Part shown: one piece after another, positions 25,901-40,900 of the stretch
Numbering within the stretch: the first letter of the stretch is position 1
Layout of the letters: every line of letters starts with the position of its first letter
Source of the DNA: Atrina japonica
Lineage: Eukaryota > Mollusca > Bivalvia > Pterioida > Pinnidae
Direction: 5' to 3'
Length of the DNA: 64,000 nucleotides
Assembly: GCA_030159075.1 (NCBI GenBank)
Contig: BROG01000795.1
Location: 62,001 to 126,000, forward strand
The notes under the pieces: model-generated
What the model was told of the DNA's origin: nothing
Seen by the model: the letters and a program-made list of their open reading frames with translations, nothing else
The model's database searches: none
Made by a program: the position numbers and the translations under genes

Positions 25901-28900
25901 AGTCTAGTTATATCAGGTGTCATTGGTAAATCTAGTTATATCAGGTGTCATTGGTAAGTATTGTTATATCAGGTGTCATTGGTAAGTCTTGTTATATCAG
26001 GTGTCATTGGTAAGTCTGGTTATATCAGGTGTCATTGGTAAATCTAGTTATATCAGGTGTCATTGGTAAGTCTGGTTATATCAGGTGTCATTGATAAGTG
26101 TCATTGGTAAGTCTAGTTATATCAGGTGTCATTGGTAAGTCTTGTTATATCAGGTGTCATTGGTAAGTCTGGTTATACAAGGTGTCATTAGTAAGTCTAT
26201 TCAGATCAGGTGTCATTGGTAAGTCTAGTTATATCAGGTGTCATTGGTAAGTCTAGTTATATCAGGTGTCAGGTGCCATTGGTAAGTCTAGTTATATCAG
26301 GTGTCATTGGTAAGTCTAGTTATATCAGGTGTCATTGGTAAGTCTAGTTATATCAGGTGTGATTGGTAAGTCTAGTTATATCAGGTGTCGTTGGTGAGTC
26401 TAGTTATATAATTATGTCAGGTGTCATTGATAAATCTTGTTATATCAGGTGTCATTGGTAAGTCTAGTTATATCAGGTGTCATTGGTAAATCTAGTTATA
26501 TCAAGTGTCATTTGTAAGTCTAGTTATATCAGGTGTCATTGGTAAGTCTAGTTATATCAGGTGTCATTGGTAAGTCTAGTTATATCAGGTGTCATTGGTA
26601 AGTCTAGTTATATAATTATGTCAGGTGTCATTGATAAGTCTTGTTATATCAGGTGTCATTGGTAAGTCTAGTTATATCAGGGGTCATTGCTAAATCTAGT
26701 TATATCAAGTGTCATTGGTAAGTCTGGTTATATCAGGGGTCATTGCTAAATCTAGTTATATCAGGTGTCATTGGTAAGTCTAGTTATATCAGGGGTCATT
26801 GCTAAATCTAGTTATATCAGGTGTCATTGGTAAGTCTAGTTATATCAGGTGTCATTGGTAAATCTAGTTATATCAGGTGTCATTGGTAAGTCTGGTTATA
26901 TCAGGTGTCATTGGTAAGTCTAGTTATATCAGGTGTCATTGGTAAGTCTAGTTATATCAGGTGTCATTGGTAAATCTAGTTATATCAGGTGTCAATGGTA
27001 AGTCTTGTTATATCAGGTGTCATTGGTAAGTCTTGTTATATCAGGTGTCATTGGTAAGTCTGGTTATATCAGGTGTCATTGGTAAGTCTAGTTATATTAG
27101 GTGTCATTGGTAAGTCTAGTTATATCAGGTGTCATTGGTAAGTCTAGTTATATCAGGTGTCATTGGTAAGTCTGGTTATATCAGGTGTCATTGGTAAGTC
27201 TGGTTATATCAGGTGTCATTAGTAAGTCTATTCAGATCAGGTGTCATTAGTAAGTCATGTTATATCAGGTGTCATTGGTAAGTCTAGTTATATCAGGTGT
27301 CATTGGTAAGTCTAGTTATATCAGGTGTCATTGGTAAGTCTTGTTATATCAGGTGTCATTGGTAAGTCTTGTTATACCAGGTGTCATTGGTATGTCTAGT
27401 CAGATCAGGTGTCATTGGTAAGTCTAGTCAGATCACTTTGATTTTGACTTTAAGTCTAGCTTGTTAAAATGTGCATTCAGTATTAAATATGACTTATGGT
27501 ATTTTTTATTATGAAGACACTGTTCAGTGAAAAGTAGTCCCAACTATATTGTAGACAATCATCAAATCCAATGATTGAAGTCTATATGATCAAGAAAATC
27601 AGTTACAGGTACACCAAATGAAAATTTTAAAAAATTATATTGATTGATCTGACTCGATGTTTCATTTTAAGGCAAAATTTTATTTGAAAAATCAGTTAGT
27701 TTGAAATGAAATATAGGTCCCCAACAAATCCTGTTTAATTCCTTTATAACTTTGGTATTATGTTTATAATATTTTTAGTATTCCCTTAATTTGAAATCGC
27801 TTAAATAGAAATATTGGATTATTTGACATTATTTTCAAGGTCTGCTGAACATAGAATGTGTTGTTTTTTCAATGTTAATTTGAAGTCATTATTTACTGGT
27901 ACCTTAAACTCTGGTAACTTACCTATATAAACACAGGTATTGTGTTTACATTCCCAGACATTGCGATATGTATTCAGCTAAATTATTTTTTTAAATATAG
28001 ACAGTATATGTTCAGGACAATGCTCAAATTAAAATGGCAATATTTAGGAAATAAAATGAAAATACCCTTGTTTAATATACTAAGTGACAGCAACGAGGAA
28101 AATGAGACATTTCCCAAACATTTTACATTGTGTAAGTCTACTATCATTTGAAAATGAAACTTGGAAAAATAAAATGTGAATGTAAGTAATAATATGATGC
28201 CGTGTGCCGAACCTGATTTATGAAAAAAATCAAGTTACGTAATGTACGATTTGAGTTCTAAAGTTTCATAACTTCATCTCCGAGTATAACTTGCATGATC
28301 AACCATACACGAGTGGGCTTTATGGTATATTTCTATAATGTTGTCTTAAATATGTCTACTTTATCTATTGTGATAAAAACACCCCTTTACAGATTGCCAT
28401 GTGTCATTATTTTGATATACTGCCAATATAAAAATAAAATCAGATACATTAAAGTTTGGTTAATTTGAAGAAATCATGTGGGTCCAGTAAATTTCATTGT
28501 AGTAAGTGAGTTTGACTGTACATGGTTTTGCTATGTACATTTGTAACATGTGTAATGTCTTCAATCTTAGTAAGACTCACAGAAATCTCATCTAATGAAT
28601 GTCTCAGGATATCGCCATTCTCCAGGGGTTTTATTAGATAAATAAATAATTTTCTTTATATTGGAATGCAAATAGATTAGTATAACTAGTTTCTATATAA
28701 GATTAGTAAGTAGTTTCCATATAGAGGAGTGCTGTTAGACAGATTGCTAAGTTGTTTCCTTAGAGATGAGTATTATTAGATTACCGTGATAAATGTTGTT
28801 CTTCCAGAGAAGTTTCATTACATAAATGGATATTTCCCCTCTATAGGAGTGTTTTAAGATTAATAACTTCTGATGTAGAATCAGAAATTTTGTGGGAGTA

Positions 28901-31900
28901 AATTTTTGTTGTTTTTAAAAGAATAAAACAAATTCATTGACATTAAATTTTTATTGAAATGAAAATATTTTAAGATATCCGACAAGCAAACATTTTTCTT
29001 AAATTCAACATACTCATGACACTGCCATATTGTATTTCTACTTGATTTATGTTTTTTTGTCCAACCATTAAGAGGAACTATTAACTATAGGAAACAGTGC
29101 ATGGCAAATCACACAAATGTTGGACGATTTTAGAGGAAACGATGACTATTACGTGATTATTATACATCAATTCTGTCATGGTTTTAATTTTGTTAATAAA
29201 TGAAAATAAACAAAATTAAAACCACAACAATTTTTTCTGATTCTCTGGAATTTTCTTGCCAAAGGAAGTGTTTATAGAGTGCCTTTAGATTTATAAGGAA
29301 TGCATTTTTGCTTTTTTCCTTTGAGATTTCTTTTAGATTAATGGATAACAGTTGTTATATTTCTCACTAGGGATTTAAATTAGACCAATATAATGTTTTT
29401 CCCTCTAAGGAGTGGAATCACTTGATGCTGTTTATACAGGGTCGAAATTAGCAGCAGTCTGCCAGTCCCAGACTAGTAACTTTTGCAGCGGACTAGTCAG
29501 GATGTGCTCAGCTAGTCTGATTGACTATTACAAAATCTGTATCAACATTACAGTATAAACATGAGCAGTGATTAATAAAGGTGTATGGTGTATCCTTGTA
29601 CATTGAACACCAAATTACATAATCAGTCCCTTAATTTTTTTCTCAAGAAAAAGCTTTGACTCATGAGAATACAAAGGCACAAAATTAGATCACAGGTAAT
29701 TCTAGTACCAATTCAGTAAATATGTACCAAACTCCGGTAATTTGTCATAACAATTTGGGAGTAATGAGTTTGCCATAGGACTAGTAAAATTTGTTTCCAA
29801 CCAGTCCAACTGACCGATGAGACAGAAATGCTAAATTTGAATCCTGCTACATCACAGGTTGCAGAGTTTAGAATTTCAAATTTCTTTACAATTAAAGTCA
29901 TATACAGACCTCATTAGAAGTATAACCACAGGTTATTATTAGTAAAACCATTATATTTTCTCTCACACACGTGCTCATGCTCATACAGACACATTTGCAT
30001 GCATGTACACACACATGCAAACATACACGCACAGAAACAGACAACTGTCCTTTTAGTCCTTAGCACAGGTGTATGGTTTTTCATCCTATAGTAATGATGT
30101 AAGTTTGTGATATGAAACTAGAAATAAGCAATGAACATTATTATAGGTCATGTTCAAAGATATATTAAATTCTAATTGTTTGATTTTACAGGTATACCAT
30201 ATGCACTAAAACAAGCTGGATTTGGTTTAGGCATAATTTTGCTCATTATTACAGCTCTGGTTACTGGTAAGTGTGTTATTTTTAATTTGTTTGTATTGAA
30301 TGCATTGAAATAAATATTTGAAACCACTGCATTGAGGCATAACTCAAAGGACATGTACTTTAGCAATGTCTGCCTCAAAGTATAATGAGTGTTGATCTCT
30401 CCAGGCATGACTCAGAGGACAGTTTAATTCTGTCAAGGTCTGACTTGGAGGGCAGTGTTTACCTTAACAGGCATGACTCAGAGGACAGCTTAATTCTGTC
30501 AAGGTCTGACTTGGAGGGCAGTGTTTACCTTATCAGGCATGACTCAGAGGACAGTTTAATTCTGTCAAGGTCTGACTTGGAGGGCAGTGTTTACCTTATC
30601 AGGCATGACTCAGAGGACAGTTTAATTCTGTCAAGGTCTGACTTGGAGGGCCTCAGTGTTTAATTCTTATCTGAGGGAGGGCAGTGACTCAGACTCAGAG
30701 GACAGTTTAATTCTGTCAAGGTCTGACTTGGAGGGCAGTGTTTACCTTATCAGGCATGATCAGAGGCAGTTTACTCAGAGGGACAGTGTTTAATTCTGTC
30801 AGAGGACAGTTTAATTCTGTCAAGGTCTGACTTGGAGGGCAGTGTTTTCCTTATCAGGCATGACTCAGAGGACAGTTTAATTCTGTCAAGGTCTGACTTG
30901 GAGGGCAGTGTTTTCCTCATCAGGAACAACTTGGAGGACAGTTTAAATCTACCATTTTGCAGTCAACTGTGTTATGTAGTGTTTAATCTTTAAGTACAAA
31001 CTTTGTACTAAAATCAAATGTTAGTCAGTGAGTGTAAAATAAAATAAGCTCAAAATATGATTTAATTATTTTCTAACAACTTGGTCTAAATCTTTGTCTT
31101 TTCACCTGCAGGTGGTAATGTTTTCATATAAGGAATTGCTTTTGTTGGGGCATTGAGAAGATGACTTTGTAATTGATTGGACTGGTACTTTAATGGGATC
31201 TGTAGCTGAATTATTTTTGTCATCAAAAAGTTTAAAATTACAAAAAGTTTAACAGTTTAACTCCTTTAGATTTGTCTTAAAAGTTTAATAATAATATAAA
31301 GAAACATCAATCTGTGTTATTTCTTCAGATTACTCTATCCTGTTGCTGGTGGAAGCTGGTCACTTGTCTAATACAGCAAGTTATCAGGTAATTATATAGT
31401 TATCAGGTAATAACATAGTTATCAGGTAATAAGACAGTTATCATGTAAATGCAAAGTTATCAATAGCAAGACTGCAAGTTGTCAGGTAATTATATAGACA
31501 TTTGAGGAAATTACATAGTTATCAGGTAATTATATAGTCATCAGATAATTACATAGTTATCAGGTAACAAGATGACTATATTTCAGGTAATAAAATGGTT
31601 ATCGTAAAAATACAACTTGTTATTAGGAAATGATGAATAACTGGTAGCAAGACTTGGTGACGTTTTCACCGAAATATCTCATCTGTTTAACTATGTTTGT
31701 CTCGTTGCTGCTGTCTGAACTTTGGTCAGTTGCTTTAATATCTGATCTAGTGTTTTCATTTCTCCATCAGCATCAGTTTTGTCACGACATGATTACAGTC
31801 AGTTGAGACATGAATTTTACATACTTATTTCTGTGTTCATATTGTCCTGACTCAGTGACATATTTGTAAGAAAATCTGATATCCTCCTTGATTGGTGGTC

Positions 31901-34900
31901 AAATTTTGTAACATTTCATATAAGAAAGACATTTCTGCTCTTCAGATAGTTGGCCAATCAGTAAACTGAAGCACAGTAAGGATTTCCTTATATGGAATGT
32001 CACAAATTTTACCAAAGGAAATTTGAGCTTTACAATGTAATTTCATTTGTAACTCCATTTATAGTGGGATTATTATTTTACTTTTTTTAAATTTGTTTTT
32101 TTTTTCCTTTTGTTAGGAATGGATTTCTGTAGAAAATGTCAAATATTGCAATAATATTAAAAACTGTTTATCTAGGACGTTAGTTTTATAAACATAAAGC
32201 AGAATTCTAGTAATTATTGCTGACATGAATTTTTCTTCATCTGAGGGTAATTAAGTGGGCAGGATCAGGATATCTGATTAATCATTTCTATCAAGCATTA
32301 AATGTCAAGATCACAGAATTGCAACATTTGAGATCCTGTAAATTACACAGCTTGTATTTCTGGTGTATCTTTTTCTCCACCTTGTATGGTATAATGGAGA
32401 ATCCTGTACATTGTATATGTAATCAGTTACCAGTGACATTTCTAGAATTACATCACATATGATATTTCAGGTCTTCATGTGGGCTGTAATTTTAATGTTA
32501 ATCCCAGTAACATAAACAAACAAGGACAATAATCAATTTACATTATGAACAAATTGATTTCTCCAGAATCTCTGGAGGAATGTGTATATAGCCATTGTGG
32601 AAAAAACATACTTGAGAATTTTTTTTTTAATACTTTACAATTTTGTTGTCATTTGATATACATGTGTTCCAAATTCTGTTTTTTCCACAAGTTAACATCG
32701 TGTTTCAAACATTCTTTATTCCAATAAAAACATATTTTGGATTATTTATAAATTTCTTTTAAATGATGGTTTTAAAAAAAATCTATTTTAGCAGGAGGAT
32801 CTAGACCTCATTGCTGTGGCTAGTTGGGAGGGCATCTGTCATATTTTAGCAGGAGGATCTATACCTCATTGCTTTATTTAGTAATATCTTAGCAGGAGCA
32901 TCTAGACCTCATTGCTTTATTTAGTCATATTTTAGCAGGAGCATCTAGACCTCATTGCTTTATTTAGTCATATTTTAGCAGGAGCATCTAGACCTCATTG
33001 CTTTATTTAGTAATATCTTAGCAGGAGCATCTAGACCTCATTGCTTTATTTAGTAATATCTTAGCAGGAGCATCTAGACCTCATTGCTTTATTTAGTCAT
33101 ATTTTAGCAGGAGCATCTAGACCTCATTGCTTTATTTAGTCATATTTTAGCAAGAGGATCTACACCTCATTTCTGTGGCTAGTTGGGAGGGAATTTGTCA
33201 TATTTTAGCAGGAGGACCTAGACCTCATTGCTGTGGCTAGTTGGGAGGGCATCTGTCATATTTTAGCAGGAGGATCTAAACCTCAATATATGACTAGTTG
33301 GGAGGGCATTTGTCATATTTTAGCAGGAGGATCTAAACATTAATATATGACTAGTTGGGATGGAATTTGTCATATTTTAGCAGGAGGATATAGACCTCAT
33401 TACCATGACAAGCTGAAAGGGTGTTTGTCATATTTTAGTAGGAAGTTCTAGGCCTTGTGGCTGTGGTTAGTTGGGAGGGAATTAGTCATATTTTAACAGG
33501 AGGATCTAGACCTCATTGCTGTGGCTAGTTGGGAGGGAATTTGCCATATTTAAGCAGGAAGATTTAGACCTCATTACCATGACATGCTGAGAGGGCATTT
33601 GTCATATTTTAGTAAGATGATCTAGGGCTTGTGGCTGTGGCTAGTTGAGAGGGAATTTGTCATATTTTAACAGGAGGATCTAGACCTCATTGCTGTGGCT
33701 AGTTGGGAGGGAATTTGTTATATTTTAGCATAAGGATCTAGACCTCATTACCATCATTACCATGACATGCTGAGAGGTTGTTTGTCATATTTTAGTAGGA
33801 AGATCTAGGCCTTGTGGCTATGGTTAGTTGGAGGGCATTTGTCATATTTTAGCAGGAGGATCCAAACCTCATTTCCATGATTAGTCGGTAGGGCCCATAT
33901 TTCCATGAGAGGTAGATCTTGTTTTAAAATAGGATCTTGGTTAAAATATTGTTAGCACAGAAAGTGACTTCCATCTCCAGTGGAACCTCACCTAAAGACC
34001 ACCTCACTTTGGAGACCTCCCAACATTTCTGACCGTAAATTTTCAGTCTTGATAAATGATTAGATAAGTACAGAACCTGGCTTAAGAGACCACCTCAGTA
34101 ATCAGACCATTGAGTCAGTCAGTAAGGTGGTCAAAAAAGCAAAGATCCAATGTACATAAATATAGTTAAAAATGCTGCCTTCTTGTTATGGATACTTATT
34201 GCCTAAGACTGTAGACATTTTTATAAATTATAATTTTAGGATGTGATGCTGGTGACATGTGGGAGGCCAGGCTTCTATTTGCTGACTTTACTACAGTTTC
34301 TTTACCCTCTTATAGGTATGAAAGCTATACAAATTGTTAACTCTAAATATTGAATTTCTCTTTCACAGATTGTATTTTCAATTAAATGTTATATTTTTAT
34401 TTTCTTGTTAACGTATGTTTTAGAGAAAAAAAGTTAGCCTCAGTCATCTTTTTAATATCTTTTTTAATATGGCTGTACTTTTTCTTAAATGATAAGATTC
34501 AGAAGGAAATTTTCATTTCTGTATCAGAAAATTACATACTGTAAAATCAGAAAATTTCATGATGGTTTTATTTTTAGCTAACCTGAGCCGAAGGCTCAAG
34601 TGAGCTGTTGTGATCACTCCCCGTCCTTCGTCCGTCTGTAAACTTTTCCTATTTTTGACTTCTCCTCTGAAACCACTGAAGGGACTTCATGAAACTGGAC
34701 AAGAAGCAAGTGCTCAAGGTCATTTACCAAGTTTGTAGTTTTCAGTCAGATTGGCCCAGGGGTGGATCCAGGGTGGGGCAGAATAGGTCCCAAACGGTAC
34801 CCTCTTTCAAAATCTTCCTTTCCAGAACCGCTGCATGAATTGACAAACAGATTGTTTCTGAGTGATCTACATGGATGTATGATTCAAGTTTGTATTTTTC

Positions 34901-37900
34901 ATAAAAATTGAATCTTAATTTTTGATGCGTTTTTGAGGTCTTTTCAGACTTTGCCATTTTCATTACTATTTGCATGATTTCCTCAATTATCTCCCCTTAC
35001 ATTCAATTTGAGGCATTCATTTAATGTATTTTACTTGTAATTAGGTAAAAAAAAAATGCTTTTGTGCAAGAATTTTATAAAAATTTAATTTCTAGAATTT
35101 TTAAAAAAAATTTAAAACTGCAAAAAAGAGGGGTATGCATGTTTTACACTATCAGCTTTTGTTTCAAAACTACTGAAGGAATTTTGATGAAACTTTACAG
35201 AAAGCAAGTGCTCAAGGTTCATTACTAGATTTTTAGTTTTCAGCCAGATTGACCTAGGGGTGGATCCAGGATGGGGCAGAATAGGTCCCAAAAGGTACCC
35301 TCTTTCAAAATCTTCTTCTCCAGAACCACTACATGAACTGAAAAATTTATTGTTTCTGAGTGATCTACAGGGATGTATGATTCAAGTTTGTTTTTTTCAT
35401 AGAAATCCAAATATTAATTTATGACACTTTTTGATAGGGGTGCAACGATACACTTCTCTTTACAACAATACGTATCACAATATTTGGCTCTCGATACAAT
35501 AAGTATCGTGATACGTTATATTTTACTGGACTATTTTGAAATCAGAATAAAAATAATAATAAAAAAGATACAAATTCTGCCACTTGAAAAAATTATTAAT
35601 CTTGAAAAGAAAAACATGGCCCTGAAAACAAAAACAAGAATACGCATAGATGCAACACTTATTTATCACTGCATGAAATGTGCCCAATTGTATTTGTAGA
35701 TGGTTCTCAGGTGAGCAATTGAGGCCTTCTTGGGCCTCTTGTCATTTAATTTGTTTTTTTCATTTATCAACCAAATTAGAACCATGAGAAAATTTTACAT
35801 ACATTACATCTGGTTATACTAAGTCTAATAAATTCTTTTACAAACATGATTTTTATTTCAATGAAATTTAATTTCAACAGATTTGTTTTATTTTTAAACA
35901 TGGAAATTTTAACCCTGTATCTACAGTACATTGTTCATCTTTTTCTCCTCTTTCAGCGATGATAAGCTATAATGTGATTATAGGTGATACATTCACAAAA
36001 ATTATTGTTCGTCTTGGAGGTGCAGGTAAGAATCCATTATAGTTTTTGGTTTCCCCGGAATGGAATTGTGAAAGTGAGAGATATAGGTCTTAATGTTCGG
36101 ACAATGTGGCATCAAGATTTGTGGGTCCCATTATATTTGTGTGTGTGTAGGTCTGTTTCCCCAAAATGGAGCATAGTAGATTGGGAAAATGCATGTATTG
36201 AACTTAATTTATTATTTGTTGAACCATGTAATTTTGAGAAAAAAAATTATATCTGACAAAATGATATTTTTACCTTTATACCATATACATATGTAATTTG
36301 ATCTGTTTATTCCAGTAACATGACAACTTTTGAAATTCTTCACAAAATGTTATGATAATGGAATGAAATTGATTGGTGAAATATACATCTATAGATACAT
36401 TGTATGGTTAACCTGAATATAAAGTAAAATCTGATAGTTAGGAAAGCCCTAACAGATGCTTCTGTTTCTTCTTTTGCCTTGTAGTAACAGCTTTTATGGC
36501 TACAATACAACATGTTTACAATGGGTATTATGAAGTTACAAGGTTAATGCTTTCTAAAAAAATATTTTATGTCAAATCTGACAAGTAAAATGTGATTTTT
36601 CTTAGTTGTATGAATAATACATAGGACTACAGGGATTTTTCACCCTATCTTAGGGGGGGGGGGGGGCATAATAAGGCCCCATTCCCAATGGAAAAAGTGC
36701 ATTTTTACCCAGTTTCCAGCCAAAATATCCCTACTGACAATGAGAAAATTATTGTATTTTCAAACAGTTTTATGTATTTCTAGATTTCCCAATTTCAGTA
36801 AAATGTTGGTAAAATTCCCAATTCAAAAGGCTCATGCAGTCCAATGTCCAAAGAGTATGGGAAATCTCTGGTTTATAATATTGGAGTTCAGGGTGACTCA
36901 CTCCAATAACATCTTGCCTCCTCTACCAACCCAGACAACCTTGACCCTGTACAAGTGGCATGTTATCTTAAAGGATGAGTTGTCCCAGGGGCAAGTAGTC
37001 TTAGAGTGGATTGTTTTGGAGTGCAGCATTCAGTAATTTGGATTGGATGTTTCCCATTTTTATATGTACTAAAATGCATCATTCATAAATTATTGAACAT
37101 TTTTAAAGTTTTCTGAAACTTGTTAACAAATTGACTTCATATTTGTAATAAAGCATTTATAGGGTAGGGAAAACAAATATTGGCCTGAATCAGGGATGCT
37201 TACAGAATGGATGGTGATTCAAGTGATTGCTACACTCTTTTGTTTCTGAATTAAATTTGGTTCATGTATTTGTTTTGGTCCCAAGAACGAAATATAAGTC
37301 CTTTTAACCAAAACCAATATGTCCCTGACCAACCCACTCTTTCCAACTGTATCATCAATCTTGGGGTCATATAAGCACTTGAAGACTTTTCATCAGTTTT
37401 ACATGTATGCTATTTCATGTGTATTTCTCAAGTACAAAACCAGTTTGTTGCTTGATACCAAAACAAATATATGTTTGTGCTTTCTGTTGCAGCAAATCTA
37501 GGAAAAACCATTTTAGGAAAAAGACAATTTATCATTTTTCTGGCTACGCTGATGGTAACCTTACCATTGTCTCTATATAAAAATATTTCAAAGCTCAGTA
37601 AAGTAAGTATCACTTGTTTGCTTTGTTATTGTTTTATATCCCATCAACAGGAATTTATCACTTGTATGGAGATGTCACCAGCTTTAGGTGAAGTGCCACA
37701 AATTTTGACCTGTACTATGGACTGACACCAAAACAGTCAATGTTCTTTAATATGTCACACCTTCTGTGATTAGTCACATGGGAGTTCAGCTGTAAGTCTC
37801 ACATGAAAGATACAATAAAACCTGTTTTAGCAACCACCTGTGTATAAGGACCACCTGGTCATAAAGACCATTTCTTGCTGTCCCCAATAGTACCATTTGT

Positions 37901-40900
37901 GTAAAAATCAGCCTCTATATATAGACCCTGTAAAGACTGACTTTCTTGAGTCCCTAAGAAGGAAGTTCTATATACTAGTTTCACTGTACATGACTTATTT
38001 ACTGGAGCACTGGGTGATGGAATAGTAACTGCATTTATACATGTTTTAGCTCTCATCCAATTTGGAGTCTAATCATTTGAGCCTCCATAAGCAGTGATCA
38101 CTTTGATTCTCCCTGTACTCATTGAGAGTGCCGCTCAAATGGCAGAAGGATGCTCGCAAAGCGAACTCATAGATAACACATGTACATAACATAGAAAAGT
38201 GCAAAGAAGCTGTACACTGAAGAGCCTGAAAAAATAAACTCCCAATGAATGCTTTTTCCCACATTTGTGAAACATGGAGCTATCTCAATGTCAAGGCATT
38301 GCTTTAGTTCATATTATTGCATATGACATACTGATTTTCTGTGATAAATATGATCCTGGAATGTGTACAATATTTCATACTAGTTAACGTTTACAATATA
38401 TTATTTGTTGTTTTATGTATTCATGTTTGAGTTTTTAATGATTTTTTGATGATTCTGGCCTCCTACATTGTGGTTTATTTATTGAATAGCTATCTATATT
38501 GTTGTTTATTTATTGACTGGTTATAACTACATTGTTTTTTATTAATTGACTGGGTACCTACATTATTGTTGTTTATTTATTAACTGGCAGCCTACATTGT
38601 TCTTTATTTATTGACTGCTACCTAAATTGTTGTTTATTTATTGACTGGCTACCTACATTGTGGTTTATTTATTGAATGGCTATCTATATTGTTGTTTATT
38701 TATTGACCAGCTACCTACATGTCTGTTTATCTGTTCACTGACTACCTACATTTCTGTGTTTCTGTTGACTGGCTACCTACATTATTGTTTAATTATTGAC
38801 TTGGAACCTACTTTGTTTATTTATCGTCTGGCTATACTTGTTTTGTTGTTTATTTATTGACTGGCTATACCTGTTTTGTTGTTTATTTATTGACTGGCTA
38901 TACCTGTTTTGTTGTTTATTTATTGACTGGCTATACCTGTTTTGTTTTTTAATATTGACTATCTACACTGGCTACCTACATTGTTGATTATATATAGACC
39001 TGCTACCTGCATTGTTGTTTATATATAGACCTGCTACCTACATTGTTGTTTATATATAGACCTGCTATCTACATTGTTGTTTATATATAGACCTGACATG
39101 GTATCTACATAGTTTTTATATATAGACATGCTACCTACATTGTTGGTTATATATAGACCTGCTACCTACATTGTTGTTTATAAATATACCTGCTATTTAC
39201 ATTGTTTTTATATATAGACCTGCTACCTACATTGTTGGTTATATATAGACCTGCTATCTATATTGTTGTTTATATATAGACCTGCTATCTACATTGTTGT
39301 TTATATATAGACCTGCTATCTACATTGTTGTTTATATATAGACCTGACCTGTTATCTACATAGTTTTTATATATAGACCTGCTACCTAAATTGTTGGTTA
39401 TATATAGACCTGCTACCTAAATTGTTGGTTATATATAGACCTGTTATCTGTATTGTTGTTTATATATAGACCTGTTATCTGTATTGTTGTTTATATATAG
39501 ACCTGTTATCTGTATTGTTGTTTATATATAGACCTGTTATCTATATTGTTGTTTATATATAGACCTGTTATTTACATTGTTGTTTATATATAGACCTGTT
39601 ATCTGTATTGTTGTTTATATATAGACCTGTTATCTATATTGTTTATTTGTTCATATTTCAGTGGGCATTTCTAGCAATACTACTAGTATTCTTCATACTT
39701 GTATGTATATCTATAAGAATGGCGGAATTCATTGATATAGTGTAAGTACTGTATATATCATTATTTAATGGAACAATAAAGAATATAGGATGTCATATAT
39801 TATTCCAGTTGTTTGTATTAAATTTGCATACATTATTAGATTATTGCATAGAAATGTCACAGCATTCTAAGGCACCTTATTCTGATAACTTTTATGTAAT
39901 ATATATGGGTTTACTTTTTACTGTTACCAGTGAAGAGGCTGCATATACACTTCCTGTAAAATATAATCCAACTCAAGAATTCAACTTTTATCGTATAATT
40001 TTGTGTAAATGAAATTAAATCTAATTGAATAATCATTAAATGAAATCATTTTGAAATGAGTTTTGCTAGACAACAAGACAATAGACAATATTTAAAGTCG
40101 GTGCAGAAGATACAACAAATAAGATTAATAAGAATATTAATTTTAATTTATTAAGAGGCTGGAAATTGAAGTTTTTTTATTTTTAGATCTACTTAAATTT
40201 GATTTATTTTCATTTCATAATTATATTAGATAGGAGTAGTTTGAATCCCGTGGCTATTTTGTCAAAATAACAAGCCATTTCAGTACTTTCAGTACCTCGA
40301 TTATATTGTATCTTTTCTTCAGTGACAAGACGGAGACAGCATGGAATTTTGCAAATTACAACGTAGCACAGGCCGTGGGAATAATGGCATTTGGTAGGTA
40401 TTTATTGATATAAAAAATGGTAGGTAGTCATAAATATTTTAGTACAAAAAAAATTGCTTTTGATCACCTTATTAAAAAAAAAAGAAATTCAACAAAGATA
40501 AATCCTATATCAAACACAAATATAGAAATAACAAGGTTATCATGCCCCGGTTAGGGTTCAAACTTATGGCCCTTGGCACCAACTGCCTGGCTCCCATGAA
40601 GGAGGCCTAATAACCATTCGGCCTGAGATATGCCTTCACAATAATGAATATTAATCTATGATATTGACTCAAAAGTTTATACAAGTTAATTTCTTTTCTT
40701 GCAAAGTCCTTGTTTATTCTCCTTTTTATCATCATCATCATCATCACCATCATTATCATCATTATCATAAATATGCTCAGTTTGCTGTAAGTTTGCACAG
40801 TATTCAGAATTACAGTGGAATATGTCTTGAGAGACCGTCCAATCTGCCACTGAAATGTCGTCTTTCAAGACAGATGGTCTCTCAAAAAAGATTATGTATA

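Noticed and set aside
30385..30663. 92-codon repeat protein (RHDSEDSLILSRSDLEG)
   Set aside because: The 66-bp period keeps the frame open by arithmetic. It lies in an intron and is broken in neighbouring copies.
40607..40868. Poly-His or poly-Asp peptides
   Set aside because: Translation of the CAT microsatellite in intron 9.
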